From assembly GCA_947630715.1 (NCBI GenBank), contig CANRIP010000004.1, positions 35,994 to 99,993 on the forward strand: a DNA stretch of 64,000 bases, given 5' to 3'. Positions within the stretch are counted from its first letter, which is position 1, and each line of letters begins with the position of its first letter. The translations under genes were made by a program, and so were the position numbers. Positions 35,534 to 43,815 of the stretch are shown here, one piece after another. Source of the DNA: an uncultured Acetatifactor sp. Its GTDB lineage: Bacteria; Bacillota; Clostridia; Lachnospirales; Lachnospiraceae. The notes under the pieces are model-generated. The model had not been told where the DNA came from, did no database searches, and saw nothing but the letters and a program-made list of their open reading frames with translations.

Positions 35534-37009
35534 CTAATACCGCTTTTTGGCGGTGAGGACGGGTTCGCTGGTGAGATCCACGCCCAGTTTTTTAAACATT
35601 TTACTGTCTACCTCCGAGAGCATGACGGAGGTGTGCGCCTGACAGCCCTTGAGATGGGGCAACTGCTCCAGAGCCAGCTTGGCGTTGGAATCGGTACAGG
35701 CGGCTAAGGAGAGAGCAATCAGAACCTCGTCGGTGTGAAGCCTGGGATTTTTTCCTCCCAGATACCGCACCTTCAGATTTTGAATGGGCTCTATGGCCTC
35801 GGGACGGATCAGGCGTGTATCGTGATCCACATGAGCCAGATATTTTAAGGCGTTTAACAGCAGAGCCGCGGACGCCCCCAGAAAATCGGAGGTTTTGGAG
35901 GTGATGATATGTCCGTCAGGCAGTTCGATGGCGGCGGTGGGTACGCCCAGTTCCTCCGCCCGCCGTTTCGCCGCCACAGTGACACTCCTGTCATCTGTGG
36001 TCAGCCGGGCCTGTTTCATCAAAAGCTCGATCTTATAAACCTCGTTTTCCGCCCCTTCTTCTCTCACAACTTTATTCAAAGCCGTGTAATAGCGCCGGAT
36101 GATTTCCATGTTGGAGGCCTGACGGCAGACGGCATCGTCTATGATGCAGCTACCCGCCATATTGACACCCATGTCAGTTGGAGATTTATAAGGGTTTCTG
36201 CCGTAAATGCCCTCGAAAATGGCGTTCAGGACGGGGAAAATTTCGATATCGCGGTTGTAGTTGACCGCCGTTTCTCCGTAGGCTTCCAGATGGAAGGGAT
36301 CGATCATGTTGACGTCATTTAAGTCCGCCGTGGCCGCTTCATAAGCCAGATTGATCGGGTGCTTTAAAGGCACGTTCCATATGGGAAACGTCTCAAACTT
36401 GGCGTATCCCGCCTGAATGCCGCGCAGATTGTCATGATACAGTTGGGAGAGACAGGTCGCCATTTTCCCGCTGCCCGGTCCGGGCGCCGTAACCACCACC
36501 AAAGGCCGGGAGGTTTCTATGTAGTCGTTTCTTCCGTAGCCGTCTTTGCTGACAATCAGAGGGACGTTGGCGGGATACCCCTCGATGGTGTAGTGGAGGT
36601 AAACCCGGATTCCCTTTTTTTCCAGCCTGGCCCGGAACTGTTCCGCGCTGTTCTGACCGGCATAGTGGGTGATCACCACGCTGCCTACAAACAGACCCTT
36701 CTGCAGAAATTCGTCCCGCAGACGGAGCACGTCCACGTCATAGGTGATTCCCAGATCGCCGCGGACTTTGTTTTTTTCAATATCCGCAGCGTTGATGACA
36801 ATGACAATCTCCGCGTAATCCGAAAGCTGCATCAGCATTCTGAGCTTGGAATCGGGCGCAAATCCGGGGAGTACCCTGGAGGCGTGGTAATCGTCGAACA
36901 GTTTTCCTCCAAACTCCAGGTACAGCTTATCCCCGAACTGGCTGATGCGCTCTTTGATACGCTCAGACTGCAATTTGAGATATTTTTCATTGTCGAATCC
37001 CGGTTTCAT
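35534..37009 (-). CDS. DUF1846 family protein
   Basis: A 491-residue cytosolic protein of the conserved DUF1846 family (typical length about 490-500). Visible features are EFGGKLFDDYHASRVLPGFAP near the N-terminus, a glycine-rich loop APGPGSGKMATCLSQ (about residue 175) that could bind nucleotide or phosphate, and long conserved stretches (DVNMIDPFHLEAYGE). Structures exist for the family but its function is not established. GGAGG precedes the start. It lies 130 bp upstream of pyrG on the same strand. Confidence 0.88.
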   Translation of the reverse strand: MKPGFDNEKYLKLQSERIKERISQFGDKLYLEFGGKLFDDYHASRVLPGFAPDSKLRMLMQLSDYAEIVIVINAADIEKNKVRGDLGITYDVDVLRLRDEFLQKGLFVGSVVITHYAGQNSAEQFRARLEKKGIRVYLHYTIEGYPANVPLIVSKDGYGRNDYIETSRPLVVVTAPGPGSGKMATCLSQLYHDNLRGIQAGYAKFETFPIWNVPLKHPINLAYEAATADLNDVNMIDPFHLEAYGETAVNYNRDIEIFPVLNAIFEGIYGRNPYKSPTDMGVNMAGSCIIDDAVCRQASNMEIIRRYYTALNKVVREEGAENEVYKIELLMKQARLTTDDRSVTVAAKRRAEELGVPTAAIELPDGHIITSKTSDFLGASAALLLNALKYLAHVDHDTRLIRPEAIEPIQNLKVRYLGGKNPRLHTDEVLIALSLAACTDSNAKLALEQLPHLKGCQAHTSVMLSEVDSKMFKKLGVDLTSEPVLTAKKRY

Positions 37010-37092
37010 GGACTCCTATTCCTCCTGCGCCGGACGACAGCATGCGTCTGTGTTCCGGTTTGTCATGGGGCGGCAAAAACCACCATTTCTGT

Positions 37093-37121
37093 ATTTTACC
37101 ACAAATCCCTTTAGATGGGAA
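37093..37121 (-). promoter_or_regulatory. Possible promoter for the DUF1846 gene
   Basis: On the minus strand, TTCCCA, a 17-base spacer, TAAAAT, about 85 bp before the DUF1846 ATG. The -35 box is poor. Confidence 0.35.
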
Positions 37122-37307
37122 TGGATAAAAACAGTTTGTTGCGTGGACTTTTGAACAGGGTCTCTTACAAAACAGGGCCGGTGTTACCATTTTTCCTTGT
37201 GAGGCAAATTTTGAAAGCCGGTGATAGAGAGGTCGGGAAAATCCGTAGATCACTCTGCGAAAATGCAAGCAGGGGACTGACTCTGCGCAAACGCAGGCAG
37301 GAGCGTG

Positions 37308-37336
37308 TTGACAATATAATAAATATATGTTATAAA
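37308..37336 (+). promoter_or_regulatory. Consensus promoter for the ABC island
   Basis: TTGACA, a 17-base spacer, TATAAA, in an A/T-rich tract. Transcription would start near 37343, leaving a leader of about 170 nt that includes the 12-bp repeats. Confidence 0.8.
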
Positions 37337-37442
37337 TAAATATAATTAAATGAATGAATAGTATATTTATAGTATATTATTTATTTTGGCAAGAGAAGGA
37401 CAAAATCAAACCGTCAAACAACCATCAAACAGGAACATTCCC

Positions 37443-37502
37443 GGACAGCGGACAGGACAGCGGACAGGACAGCAAACAGGGCAGCGGACAGGGTAACGGA
37501 CA
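37443..37502 (+). repeat. Five 12-bp tandem repeats abutting the permease ribosome binding site
   Basis: Units GGACAGCGGACA (x2), GGACAGCAAACA, GGGCAGCGGACA and GGGTAACGGACA, each 12 bp with no gaps. The next bases are GGAGGAACAGG-ATG, so the array ends exactly where the Shine-Dalgarno begins, and the Shine-Dalgarno itself resembles a broken sixth unit. Confidence 0.85.
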
Positions 37503-37513
37503 GGAGGAACAGG

Positions 37514-38305
37514 ATGAAGGGAACATTGGCTATGGAAATGAGCCGTTTATTCAGGACGGCCCGATTCTGGATGGCGCCTGTGGGAATAGCGGTTTTCAGT
37601 CTTGCCGCCTCATGGCAATCCTTTGTCGGAGGTACCGATACCGTTGTAAACTGTCTGGGGAAATTGAATGAGCTGAAACAGTTTGATTTGATGATTGTTT
37701 TGTTTGCGGCTATGCCATTTGGCACATGTTTCAGCCGGGAATGGAACGACGGATTTTTCCTTGCGGCAGCGGGGCGCAGCAATGTGGAAAGATACACGGC
37801 CTCCATGCTGTTTACAGCCTGTTTTGCGGCATATTTTACCGTGATGACAGGTTTTTTGATTTATTTGGGTGTTCTGGATATGAGACTGCCGCTGACATGC
37901 GTGGATTATGACGCCGGTTATTTTGATGGAGATTTTAATCAGCCTTACGGCGCTTTGCTGGAATCCGGAAAAGCATGGGGATACCTGATATGCAGAGCGC
38001 ATCTGACCGGTGTGAGCGCTATGCTTTATGTGGGGCTTGGCGTTGCCGTATCCGTTGTTTTTCCGGATGATTTTACTGCGGTTGCCACACCGATGATTCT
38101 GAAATATTTTTTGGAAGGGATTACGGATGAATTTTTTCCCGGTCCGTTGAATCTGAGAAGGCTGGCGCAGGGGTACCGATTGTTGGAGGGAGGCCTTGCC
38201 GCACATCTCATATACATAGCGATGCTGGTGGGTTTTTGTCTGCTGGCGGTATATCTGTTTTTCCTGCACAGCGTAAGGAGGCGGATGGAGCATGAACTCT
38301 GTTAG
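37514..38305 (+). CDS. ABC-2-type permease subunit 1
   Basis: A 263-residue protein with about five to six membrane helices (RFWMAPVGIAVFSLAASW, DLMIVLFAAMPFGTCF, LFTACFAAYFTVMTGFLIYLGVL, HLIYIAMLVGFCLLAVYLFFL). A short cytoplasmic start (MKGTLAMEMSRLFRTA) is typical of ABC-2 exporter subunits. GGAGGAACAGG sets the ATG. It overlaps the second permease gene by 14 bp. With that gene and the ATPase it forms one exporter; the cargo, possibly a peptide or bacteriocin, is unknown. Confidence 0.75.
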   Translation: MKGTLAMEMSRLFRTARFWMAPVGIAVFSLAASWQSFVGGTDTVVNCLGKLNELKQFDLMIVLFAAMPFGTCFSREWNDGFFLAAAGRSNVERYTASMLFTACFAAYFTVMTGFLIYLGVLDMRLPLTCVDYDAGYFDGDFNQPYGALLESGKAWGYLICRAHLTGVSAMLYVGLGVAVSVVFPDDFTAVATPMILKYFLEGITDEFFPGPLNLRRLAQGYRLLEGGLAAHLIYIAMLVGFCLLAVYLFFLHSVRRRMEHELC

Positions 38306-39152
38306 GGCGGCGGTGACGGCGGGAGGCCAGACCCTGCGTTTATGGATGAAAAACTACCGCATATGGACCATCTTTATTTTGATGGTCATGTTTATTCTCG
38401 ACTTGATTAAGGGTGTATATGATTTGGCAGCGCTGTGGGGATATGCGGTAACGCCATGGATCTTTCCGTTTATAGACGGCCAGCCGTATATGCGTATTTT
38501 AATTTATTTTGGCATTATCCTGCTTTTTTGCAACGCGCCGTTTGTGGACAGAAATCAGTTTTTTGTCATCATAAGAAGCGGAAGGAAAAATTATGCTGTC
38601 GGCCAGTTTTTTGCAATCATTATGATGACCATGTTTTATTTCCTGATTCTGGGGACGGTTCCTGTTCTTTTTCACTTTTTTGACACCCGTTTTGCAACGG
38701 TCTGGGGCGACGTCCTGTTTACTGTGGCCCAAACCGATGCGCTGGAACAAATGGGGGAGTATTTCTTTGTGTCGGATCGAATTATAGAACATTTAACCCC
38801 ACTGGGAGCAATGGGGTTGAGTTTTCTTTTTCATACGCTTACGGGAACCATGCTTGGCATGCTTATTTTTTGCTGTAATGTCTGGTTTGCCGGTAAAAAA
38901 TGGGTCGGTACCGCTCTAGCCGGCCTGCTTGTGATTCTGGATCCGCTGCTGCGGCATGATCAACCGGGCTTTTCCCCGGTTTCCTGGGGAAGACTGGGCT
39001 ATATTGATTATCTGGAAAATGGATCCTGGCTTTCCTTGAAGGAAGTGTTTGTCCTGTTTTTCCTATCCATTACGGTCCTGACCGTTTTGTCCGTCTGGAG
39101 ATTTTGTCATTTGGAGGTATGCGGCGGAGAAATCCGCGAAAGAAAAAAATAA
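38292..39152 (+). CDS. ABC-2-type permease subunit 2
   Basis: A 286-residue membrane protein with about six helices (IWTIFILMVMFILDLI, ILIYFGIILLFCNAPFV, FFAIIMMTMFYFLILGTVPVLF, VFVLFFLSITVLTVLSVW). It is not clearly similar to subunit 1 but overlaps it by 14 bp, so the pair is likely a heterodimeric membrane component. It ends in a basic tail (GGEIRERKK). A 207-bp gap with structured repeats separates it from the ATPase gene. Confidence 0.72.
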   Translation: MNSVRAAVTAGGQTLRLWMKNYRIWTIFILMVMFILDLIKGVYDLAALWGYAVTPWIFPFIDGQPYMRILIYFGIILLFCNAPFVDRNQFFVIIRSGRKNYAVGQFFAIIMMTMFYFLILGTVPVLFHFFDTRFATVWGDVLFTVAQTDALEQMGEYFFVSDRIIEHLTPLGAMGLSFLFHTLTGTMLGMLIFCCNVWFAGKKWVGTALAGLLVILDPLLRHDQPGFSPVSWGRLGYIDYLENGSWLSLKEVFVLFFLSITVLTVLSVWRFCHLEVCGGEIRERKK

Positions 39153-39181
39153 AAATTCATAGATGCTGTTACGGGGGGAAC

Positions 39182-39362
39182 TTGAAAGTAAACCTTCCCA
39201 TTTTGATTGGTATGCGTATGGAAACGCGCTGGGGGTGTAAGTTTGAAAGTAAACTTTCAAATTTTGATTGGTATGCGTGCTGAAACACGCTAGGGGTATA
39301 AGATTGAAAATTAAAATTTTCAATCTGCGCAAAGATCAGCGCGGAAATGAGGTGTAAAAATG
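39182..39362 (+). repeat. 61-bp repeat, two clear copies plus a diverged third, each with two hairpins
   Basis: TTGAAAGTAAAC starts at 39182 and again at 39243, exactly 61 bp apart; the two units agree at about 50 of 61 positions. A third, more diverged unit starts at 39304. Hairpin 1 is TTGAAAGT-AA-ACTTTCAA in unit 2 and TTGAAAAT-TAAA-ATTTTCAA in unit 3. Hairpin 2 is GCGT/ACGC in unit 1, GCGTG/CACGC in unit 2 and GCGC/GCGC in unit 3. The stem sequence changes on both sides together, so structure rather than sequence seems conserved. Unit 3 contains the ATPase ribosome binding site. Confidence 0.8.
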
Positions 39363-40019
39363 GAAAATGCGATCATCCGTCTGGAAGAAATTGGAAAACG
39401 TTATGGGGATGCGGTCATATTGGATCATATCAATTTGAATTGTTACCCGGGGAAAATATACGGTCTTGTGGGAAGAAACGGTTCAGGAAAAACGGTTCTG
39501 ATGAAAATAATATGCGGATTTATTTTTCCTACCGAGGGCAGGGTGGTGATCCGGGGAAAAGAATTGGGAAAGGATATGGATATCCCGGAAAACTGCGCGG
39601 CAATCATAGAGCAGCCGGGTTTTCTTTCCAATTACAGCGGGTATCACAATCTGCTTTTTTTAAGCAGGATCAAAGGAAAGATCGGTAAAAAGGAAATTAT
39701 GGAAAGTCTGAAATTGGTGGGACTGGAAAAGGAAATGTTCAAAAAAGTGGGAAAATATTCCATGGGAATGCGTCAGCGTCTGGGGCTGGCACAGGCGCTG
39801 ATGGAAAATCCGGAAATCCTTCTCTTGGACGAGCCTATGAACGGTCTGGACGACGCGGGCGTAGACGATATGAGAAACGTGCTGAAACGATTTGGAGAAA
39901 TGGGTGCCACTATCATTATTTCCAGCCACAATCGAGAAGATATCGATCTTCTCTGTGACGAGGTATATCGTTTGGATCGAGGCAGAATGGTAGCTCAGGA
40001 GAAAGGCGGTCAAAAATGA
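39360..40019 (+). CDS. ABC transporter ATPase
   Basis: A 219-residue nucleotide-binding subunit. Walker A is GRNGSGKTVLM (about residues 38-48), the signature is YSMGMRQRLGLAQAL, Walker B is ILLLDEPMNGLDD, and the switch His is in ISSHNRED. It would energise the two upstream permeases. GAGGTG lies just before ATG 39360, inside the last repeat unit. Its stop overlaps the lipoprotein start (ATGA). Confidence 0.93.
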   Translation: MENAIIRLEEIGKRYGDAVILDHINLNCYPGKIYGLVGRNGSGKTVLMKIICGFIFPTEGRVVIRGKELGKDMDIPENCAAIIEQPGFLSNYSGYHNLLFLSRIKGKIGKKEIMESLKLVGLEKEMFKKVGKYSMGMRQRLGLAQALMENPEILLLDEPMNGLDDAGVDDMRNVLKRFGEMGATIIISSHNREDIDLLCDEVYRLDRGRMVAQEKGGQK

Positions 40020-41106
40020 AAAAAAGGTTTGCGCTGTGGATGGCTTTCCTGCTGCTGGCAGGGTGCAGCTCCGCACCGGTGGAGCATACCCCGAAAGGGG
40101 AAAATGGGGTGACAGATGATGAAATAGTTTCCGGGGAGGAAACAGACTCTCAGGATGGGGAAACCTCAACCTGACATACTCTGAAATGTGTCTGCCGGTT
40201 TATCAGGCCAGAATACGGGACTGGCCCTCTGATCAAGACGAGATTGAGAAAGGATTTTTTGGGGACGCCGCATACGAACAAGCAGGCGATTTGGAAGGGC
40301 AGTTTTTTCATGAAAGGAGATTTCTCAGCTATTATTGCGATAATGGTTCCATGATGTCTCTTGACGGCGGGGCTATGACTTTTTATACCCCTCATGTAGA
40401 AAAGTTTCATCTCAGTTATTTTTACGGGGATATTATTACGGAAAGTAATAAATATTTATTTGCCAATATGTATCAACAGTTTCCGGAGGGAATGGAAACT
40501 GTTTTTCAGGAAACGGATCTGTGGTTTATGTCCTCTGAGGAAGCAAGAGAGCTGGCAGAGAAATATCTGGATCTTTTAAATGTGGAATACGGGGATGAAT
40601 GGATCTGTTATGCGGTAAGTTCCGACCGCATCACCGAGGTGCAAAAGAAAATGTATCCGGATGAACAATGGGAATATACCAAGGAGGATGACAACTATTT
40701 TTTTGAGATTCCGCTTGCGGTAAACGGCTGGATGCTGAACACCGGAGGAGTAAAAGTGGATAATGCAACTACGCTCCAGGGAAGTTATGCCAGAGCCATG
40801 GTAGGCCCTTCCGGACTGTGGTTTCTGGATGTATGGATGCCGTTTGAAACGGTGGGCGAATCCGAGGCGCGGCCTGTGATCACCGGCGAGTCGGCAATGC
40901 AGTGCGCCGAGGAATGGTATTCGCAGCTATTGGGGGCGGGAAAAATAGAACTGGAAAATCTGGGAATTCGATATGTTGCGCAGTGTAATACGGTGCGGGA
41001 CGCCGAGGCGTTTGAACTGATACCCACATGGATGATAAAAGCGACTTTTCAGGATGGAACCAGAAGTTTACTGCCGGTTGACGCTTATACGGGAGAAAGA
41101 AGATAA
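40016..41106 (+). pseudogene. Lipoprotein gene split by a frameshift
   Basis: ATG 40016 overlaps the ATPase stop and starts a lipoprotein signal (MKKRFALWMAFLLLAGC, lipobox LLAGC) with an acidic linker, but the frame ends at 40174 after 52 residues. From 40160 the next frame is open through 41106 and reads on naturally (NLNLTYSEMCLPVYQARIRDW), ending in QDGTRSLLPVDAYTGERR. Adding one base in the GGGG run at 40157-40160 joins both parts into a protein of about 363 residues. The track's Met at 40186 has no ribosome binding site. This is either a real frameshift or a base-call error. The family is not recognised; it is probably the surface lipoprotein of the ABC system. Confidence 0.72.
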
Positions 41107-41143
41107 TCAAAAAGACATACAAAGGAACCCGTTATCGGCATGG

Positions 41144-41196
41144 AAGGGACTGCTGCAAAATAGATGAGTCATCTATGGAGCAGCGGTTCCCTTTTT
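41144..41196 (+). terminator. Terminator of the ABC island
   Basis: A long stem: AAGGGA-C-TGCTGC pairs with GCAGC-GG-TTCCCTT, enclosing an inner ATAGATGA-G-TCATCTAT hairpin, followed by TTTTT. Confidence 0.85.
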
Positions 41197-41301
41197 ATGT
41201 CACTGATCGCCGTCCGCCGTGTGGATGCCAAAGCGGCGCATTTGTGCCGCCTGTTTTAGAAATCTTTTATAAGAGAACACATTTTTTTCACAGATATTCT
41301 A

Positions 41302-41330
41302 TTGATTTATCAATGGTTTCTCTCTATAAT
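41302..41330 (+). promoter_or_regulatory. Sigma-A promoter for ftsH
   Basis: TTGATT, a 17-base spacer, TATAAT, about 88 bp before the ftsH ATG. Confidence 0.75.
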
Positions 41331-41417
41331 AAAATAGATTTATTTTACGGGGGAATGGGAACCCTGATTAAGAAACATGTAAAAATGCAGGAAAAAACTT
41401 ACCGAAATGGAGTTGCT

Positions 41418-43808
41418 ATGGATAATCAATTCAATCAATATGATAACAGAGGCGGATATAACAACGGCGGAAACGGAAACGGGAACGGTTCCGGAAACGG
41501 CGCGGGGGGAAACGGAAACGGCGGGGAGCCTCCCAAGCGGCCCAGCATGCTGGTAATTGTGCTTGCCACCCTGGGAATGCTGGTAGTTCTGTTAAGCGTG
41601 ATGCGGATGTTTTCCGGGAACAACGCGGGGAATCAGGTCAGTTATACGCAATTTCTCCAATATGTGGAACAGGATCAGGTGGACACCGTCAATCTGCAAA
41701 GCACCGGAGAGATTGAGTTTACGTTAAAGGAAGGGACGCAGTCTTCCGACAGTCCCGCAAACGGCTATGGGTTCGGGCTGAACCTCTATATGCAGAATAC
41801 GCCCACCCAGTATACCACGATCATCATGGAAGAAATGGATACCCTGACCGCCCGCCTGGAGGCGCACGGCATCGAGGGCCGCAGGACGCTGAGCGACAGC
41901 TCGGAGATGATTTTAAACTTTGTGCTGAGCGTCATCCTTCCCATTGTGTTGATGTGGATTCTGCTCAGCCTTCTGTTCCGCAGGATGAGCGGCAGCGGCG
42001 GGCCTATGGGCGTGGGAAAGAGCAACGCGAAGGTGTATGTGCAGAAGGAAACCGGCGTCACCTTTAAGGATGTGGCCGGTGAGGACGAGGCCATGGAGTC
42101 TTTGGTGGAAGTGGTGGATTTCCTTCACAATCCGGGTAAATATTCCAAGATCGGGGCCAAACTTCCCAAGGGAGCCTTGCTGGTGGGGCCTCCCGGCACC
42201 GGTAAAACGCTGCTTGCGCGAGCGGTGGCGGGCGAGGCTCATGTGCCCTTTTTCTCCCTGACCGGTTCCGATTTTATCGAGCTGTATGTGGGCGTAGGTG
42301 CCAGCCGCGTGAGGGATCTGTTCCGGGAAGCCACCAAGAACGCGCCCTGTATTATCTTTATTGATGAGATTGACGCCATCGGCCGCAGCCGGGATTCCAA
42401 ATACGGCGGCGGGGACGGCGAGCGGGAGCAGACTTTGAACCAGCTTTTGTCGGAGATGGATGGTTTTGACAGCTCCAAGGGCATTCTGATTCTGGGCGCC
42501 ACCAACCGGCCGGAGATTCTGGATAAGGCTTTGCTTCGTCCCGGCCGTTTTGACCGCCGGATCATTGTGGACAAGCCTGATCTGAAGGGCCGGGTGGAGA
42601 TCCTGAAGGTGCATGCCAGAGATGTCAAGATGGATGAGAGCGTGGATTTGGATGCCATCGCCCTTGCCACCAGCGGAGCGGTGGGTTCCGACCTTGCCAA
42701 TATGATCAACGAGGCCGCCATCAACGCCGTCAAGGAAGGCCGGGAATATGTGAGCCAGAAGGATCTTCTGGACGCGGTGGAAGTGGTTCTTGTGGGTAAG
42801 GAAAAGAAGGACCGCATTATGAATAAGACAGAGCGCAGGATCGTGTCCTATCACGAAGTAGGACACGCCCTGATCAGCGCCCTTCAGAAAAACTCGGAGC
42901 CTGTGCAGAAGATTACCATCGTGCCCCGTACCATGGGCGCGCTGGGATATGTGATGCAGGTGCCTGAGGAAGAAAAATACCTGAATACCGAGGCGGAACT
43001 CAGAGATATGCTGGTCAGTCTGGTAGGAGGCCGGGCAGCGGAGGAGTTGGTGTTTGACACAGTGACCACAGGCGCGGCCAACGATATTGAAAGGGCCACT
43101 TCCATAGCCCGCAATATGGTGACGCGCTACGGCATGAGCAGGAAATTCGGCATGGTAGGGCTTGCCACCATCGAGAGCCAGTACCTGGAGAACAGGGCGG
43201 AACTGGTGTGCAGCGATGAGACGGCGGCGCAGATCGACGCCGAAGTGGTGGAAATCCTGAAGGAAAGCTATGAGAAAGCCCTTGCCATGCTGAAGGAAAA
43301 TCGGGAAATCATGGATAAGATCGCGGAGTATCTGATCGAGAAGGAGACGATTACCGGCAAGGAATTCATGGAAATTTTCCGCAGGGAAAAAGGAATCCCG
43401 GAACCGGAGCCGGCCGCTGAGAGCCAGAGCGCTACCGCGGCACAGGCCGCTGAGGGCCAGTCCGCCGGCGCAGAACAGGCCGTCGAGGGCCAGAGCGCCA
43501 GCGCAGAACAAGCCGCCGAGGGTCAGGCTGCCAGAGCGGAGCAAACTGACCCGGCACAGGCCGCTGAGGGCCAGTCCGCCAGCGCGGAGCAAATTGACCC
43601 GGCACAGGCCGCTGAGGGCCAAACCGCCGGCGCGGAGCAAACTGACCCGGCACAGGCCGCTGAGGGCCAGAGCGCTACCGCAGGGCAAACCGGAGCAGGT
43701 GAGAACGCCGCCGTTTCGCAGCAACCCGTCTCCACAGAGACGTCCGATGATCTTCCCCCGCAGCAGGATTCGCCCGTGGGACGTTTTTCCAACGGAAGGT
43801 TAGATTAG
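41418..43808 (+). CDS. ftsH: ATP-dependent zinc metalloprotease FtsH, with repetitive tail
   Basis: A 796-residue membrane AAA+ protease. It opens with a Gly/Asn-rich cytoplasmic segment ([17 protein letters not shown]), then helix 1 ([16 protein letters not shown], about 44-66), a small external domain, helix 2 ([18 protein letters not shown]), the AAA+ domain (GPPGTGKT, second-region RPGRFDRRI) and the protease (zinc site YHEVGHA). A normal FtsH would end near residue 665. Here about 120 residues of [11 protein letters not shown]-type repeats follow. ATG 41418 follows TGGAG; earlier in-frame Met codons lie upstream of the promoter or lack a site. It degrades unneeded membrane proteins, and HflKC is also encoded here. 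Confidence 0.97.
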   Translation: MDNQFNQYDNRGGYNNGGNGNGNGSGNGAGGNGNGGEPPKRPSMLVIVLATLGMLVVLLSVMRMFSGNNAGNQVSYTQFLQYVEQDQVDTVNLQSTGEIEFTLKEGTQSSDSPANGYGFGLNLYMQNTPTQYTTIIMEEMDTLTARLEAHGIEGRRTLSDSSEMILNFVLSVILPIVLMWILLSLLFRRMSGSGGPMGVGKSNAKVYVQKETGVTFKDVAGEDEAMESLVEVVDFLHNPGKYSKIGAKLPKGALLVGPPGTGKTLLARAVAGEAHVPFFSLTGSDFIELYVGVGASRVRDLFREATKNAPCIIFIDEIDAIGRSRDSKYGGGDGEREQTLNQLLSEMDGFDSSKGILILGATNRPEILDKALLRPGRFDRRIIVDKPDLKGRVEILKVHARDVKMDESVDLDAIALATSGAVGSDLANMINEAAINAVKEGREYVSQKDLLDAVEVVLVGKEKKDRIMNKTERRIVSYHEVGHALISALQKNSEPVQKITIVPRTMGALGYVMQVPEEEKYLNTEAELRDMLVSLVGGRAAEELVFDTVTTGAANDIERATSIARNMVTRYGMSRKFGMVGLATIESQYLENRAELVCSDETAAQIDAEVVEILKESYEKALAMLKENREIMDKIAEYLIEKETITGKEFMEIFRREKGIPEPEPAAESQSATAAQAAEGQSAGAEQAVEGQSASAEQAAEGQAARAEQTDPAQAAEGQSASAEQIDPAQAAEGQTAGAEQTDPAQAAEGQSATAGQTGAGENAAVSQQPVSTETSDDLPPQQDSPVGRFSNGRLD
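43438..43690 (+). repeat. Tandem coding repeat in the ftsH tail
   Basis: About six degenerate units based on GCCGCTGAGGGCCAG encode [11 protein letters not shown], alternately 11 and 16 residues long by insertion of TDPAQ or IDPAQ. The near-identity of units at the DNA level points to recent slippage or recombination expansion. Confidence 0.8.
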
Positions 43809-43815
43809 GTATCTT

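Larger units (their letters stand above)
37010..37513. other. Intergenic region ahead of the ABC island
   Basis: A 504-bp gap. The left part holds a weak minus-strand promoter. The right part, from about 37300, is strikingly A/T-rich and holds the ABC promoter, then a 12-bp tandem repeat abutting the first ribosome binding site. I find no credible gene; the 105-codon ORF from 37354 lacks a ribosome binding site and runs into the permease gene. Confidence 0.55.

Noticed and set aside
37443-37502. Possible CRISPR array
   Set aside because: Units are 12 bp with no spacers.
37354-37671. 105-aa plus-strand ORF with GQDS repeats
   Set aside because: No ribosome binding site, and its second half lies in the permease gene. 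The repeats are better explained as noncoding leader sequence.
39182-39303. Possible CRISPR array
   Set aside because: Units join directly without unique spacers and carry different hairpin stems.
40150-40180. Programmed -1 frameshift in the lipoprotein gene
   Set aside because: A -1 slip would join the frames, but the site lacks a slippery X XXY YYZ heptamer and I see no downstream stem or pseudoknot.
41175-41417. Longer FtsH start
   Set aside because: The ORF extension runs through the ABC terminator and the ftsH promoter.
41913-43724. 603-aa minus-strand ORF
   Set aside because: Shadow of ftsH; its repeated LALSGLCR blocks mirror the coding repeats.
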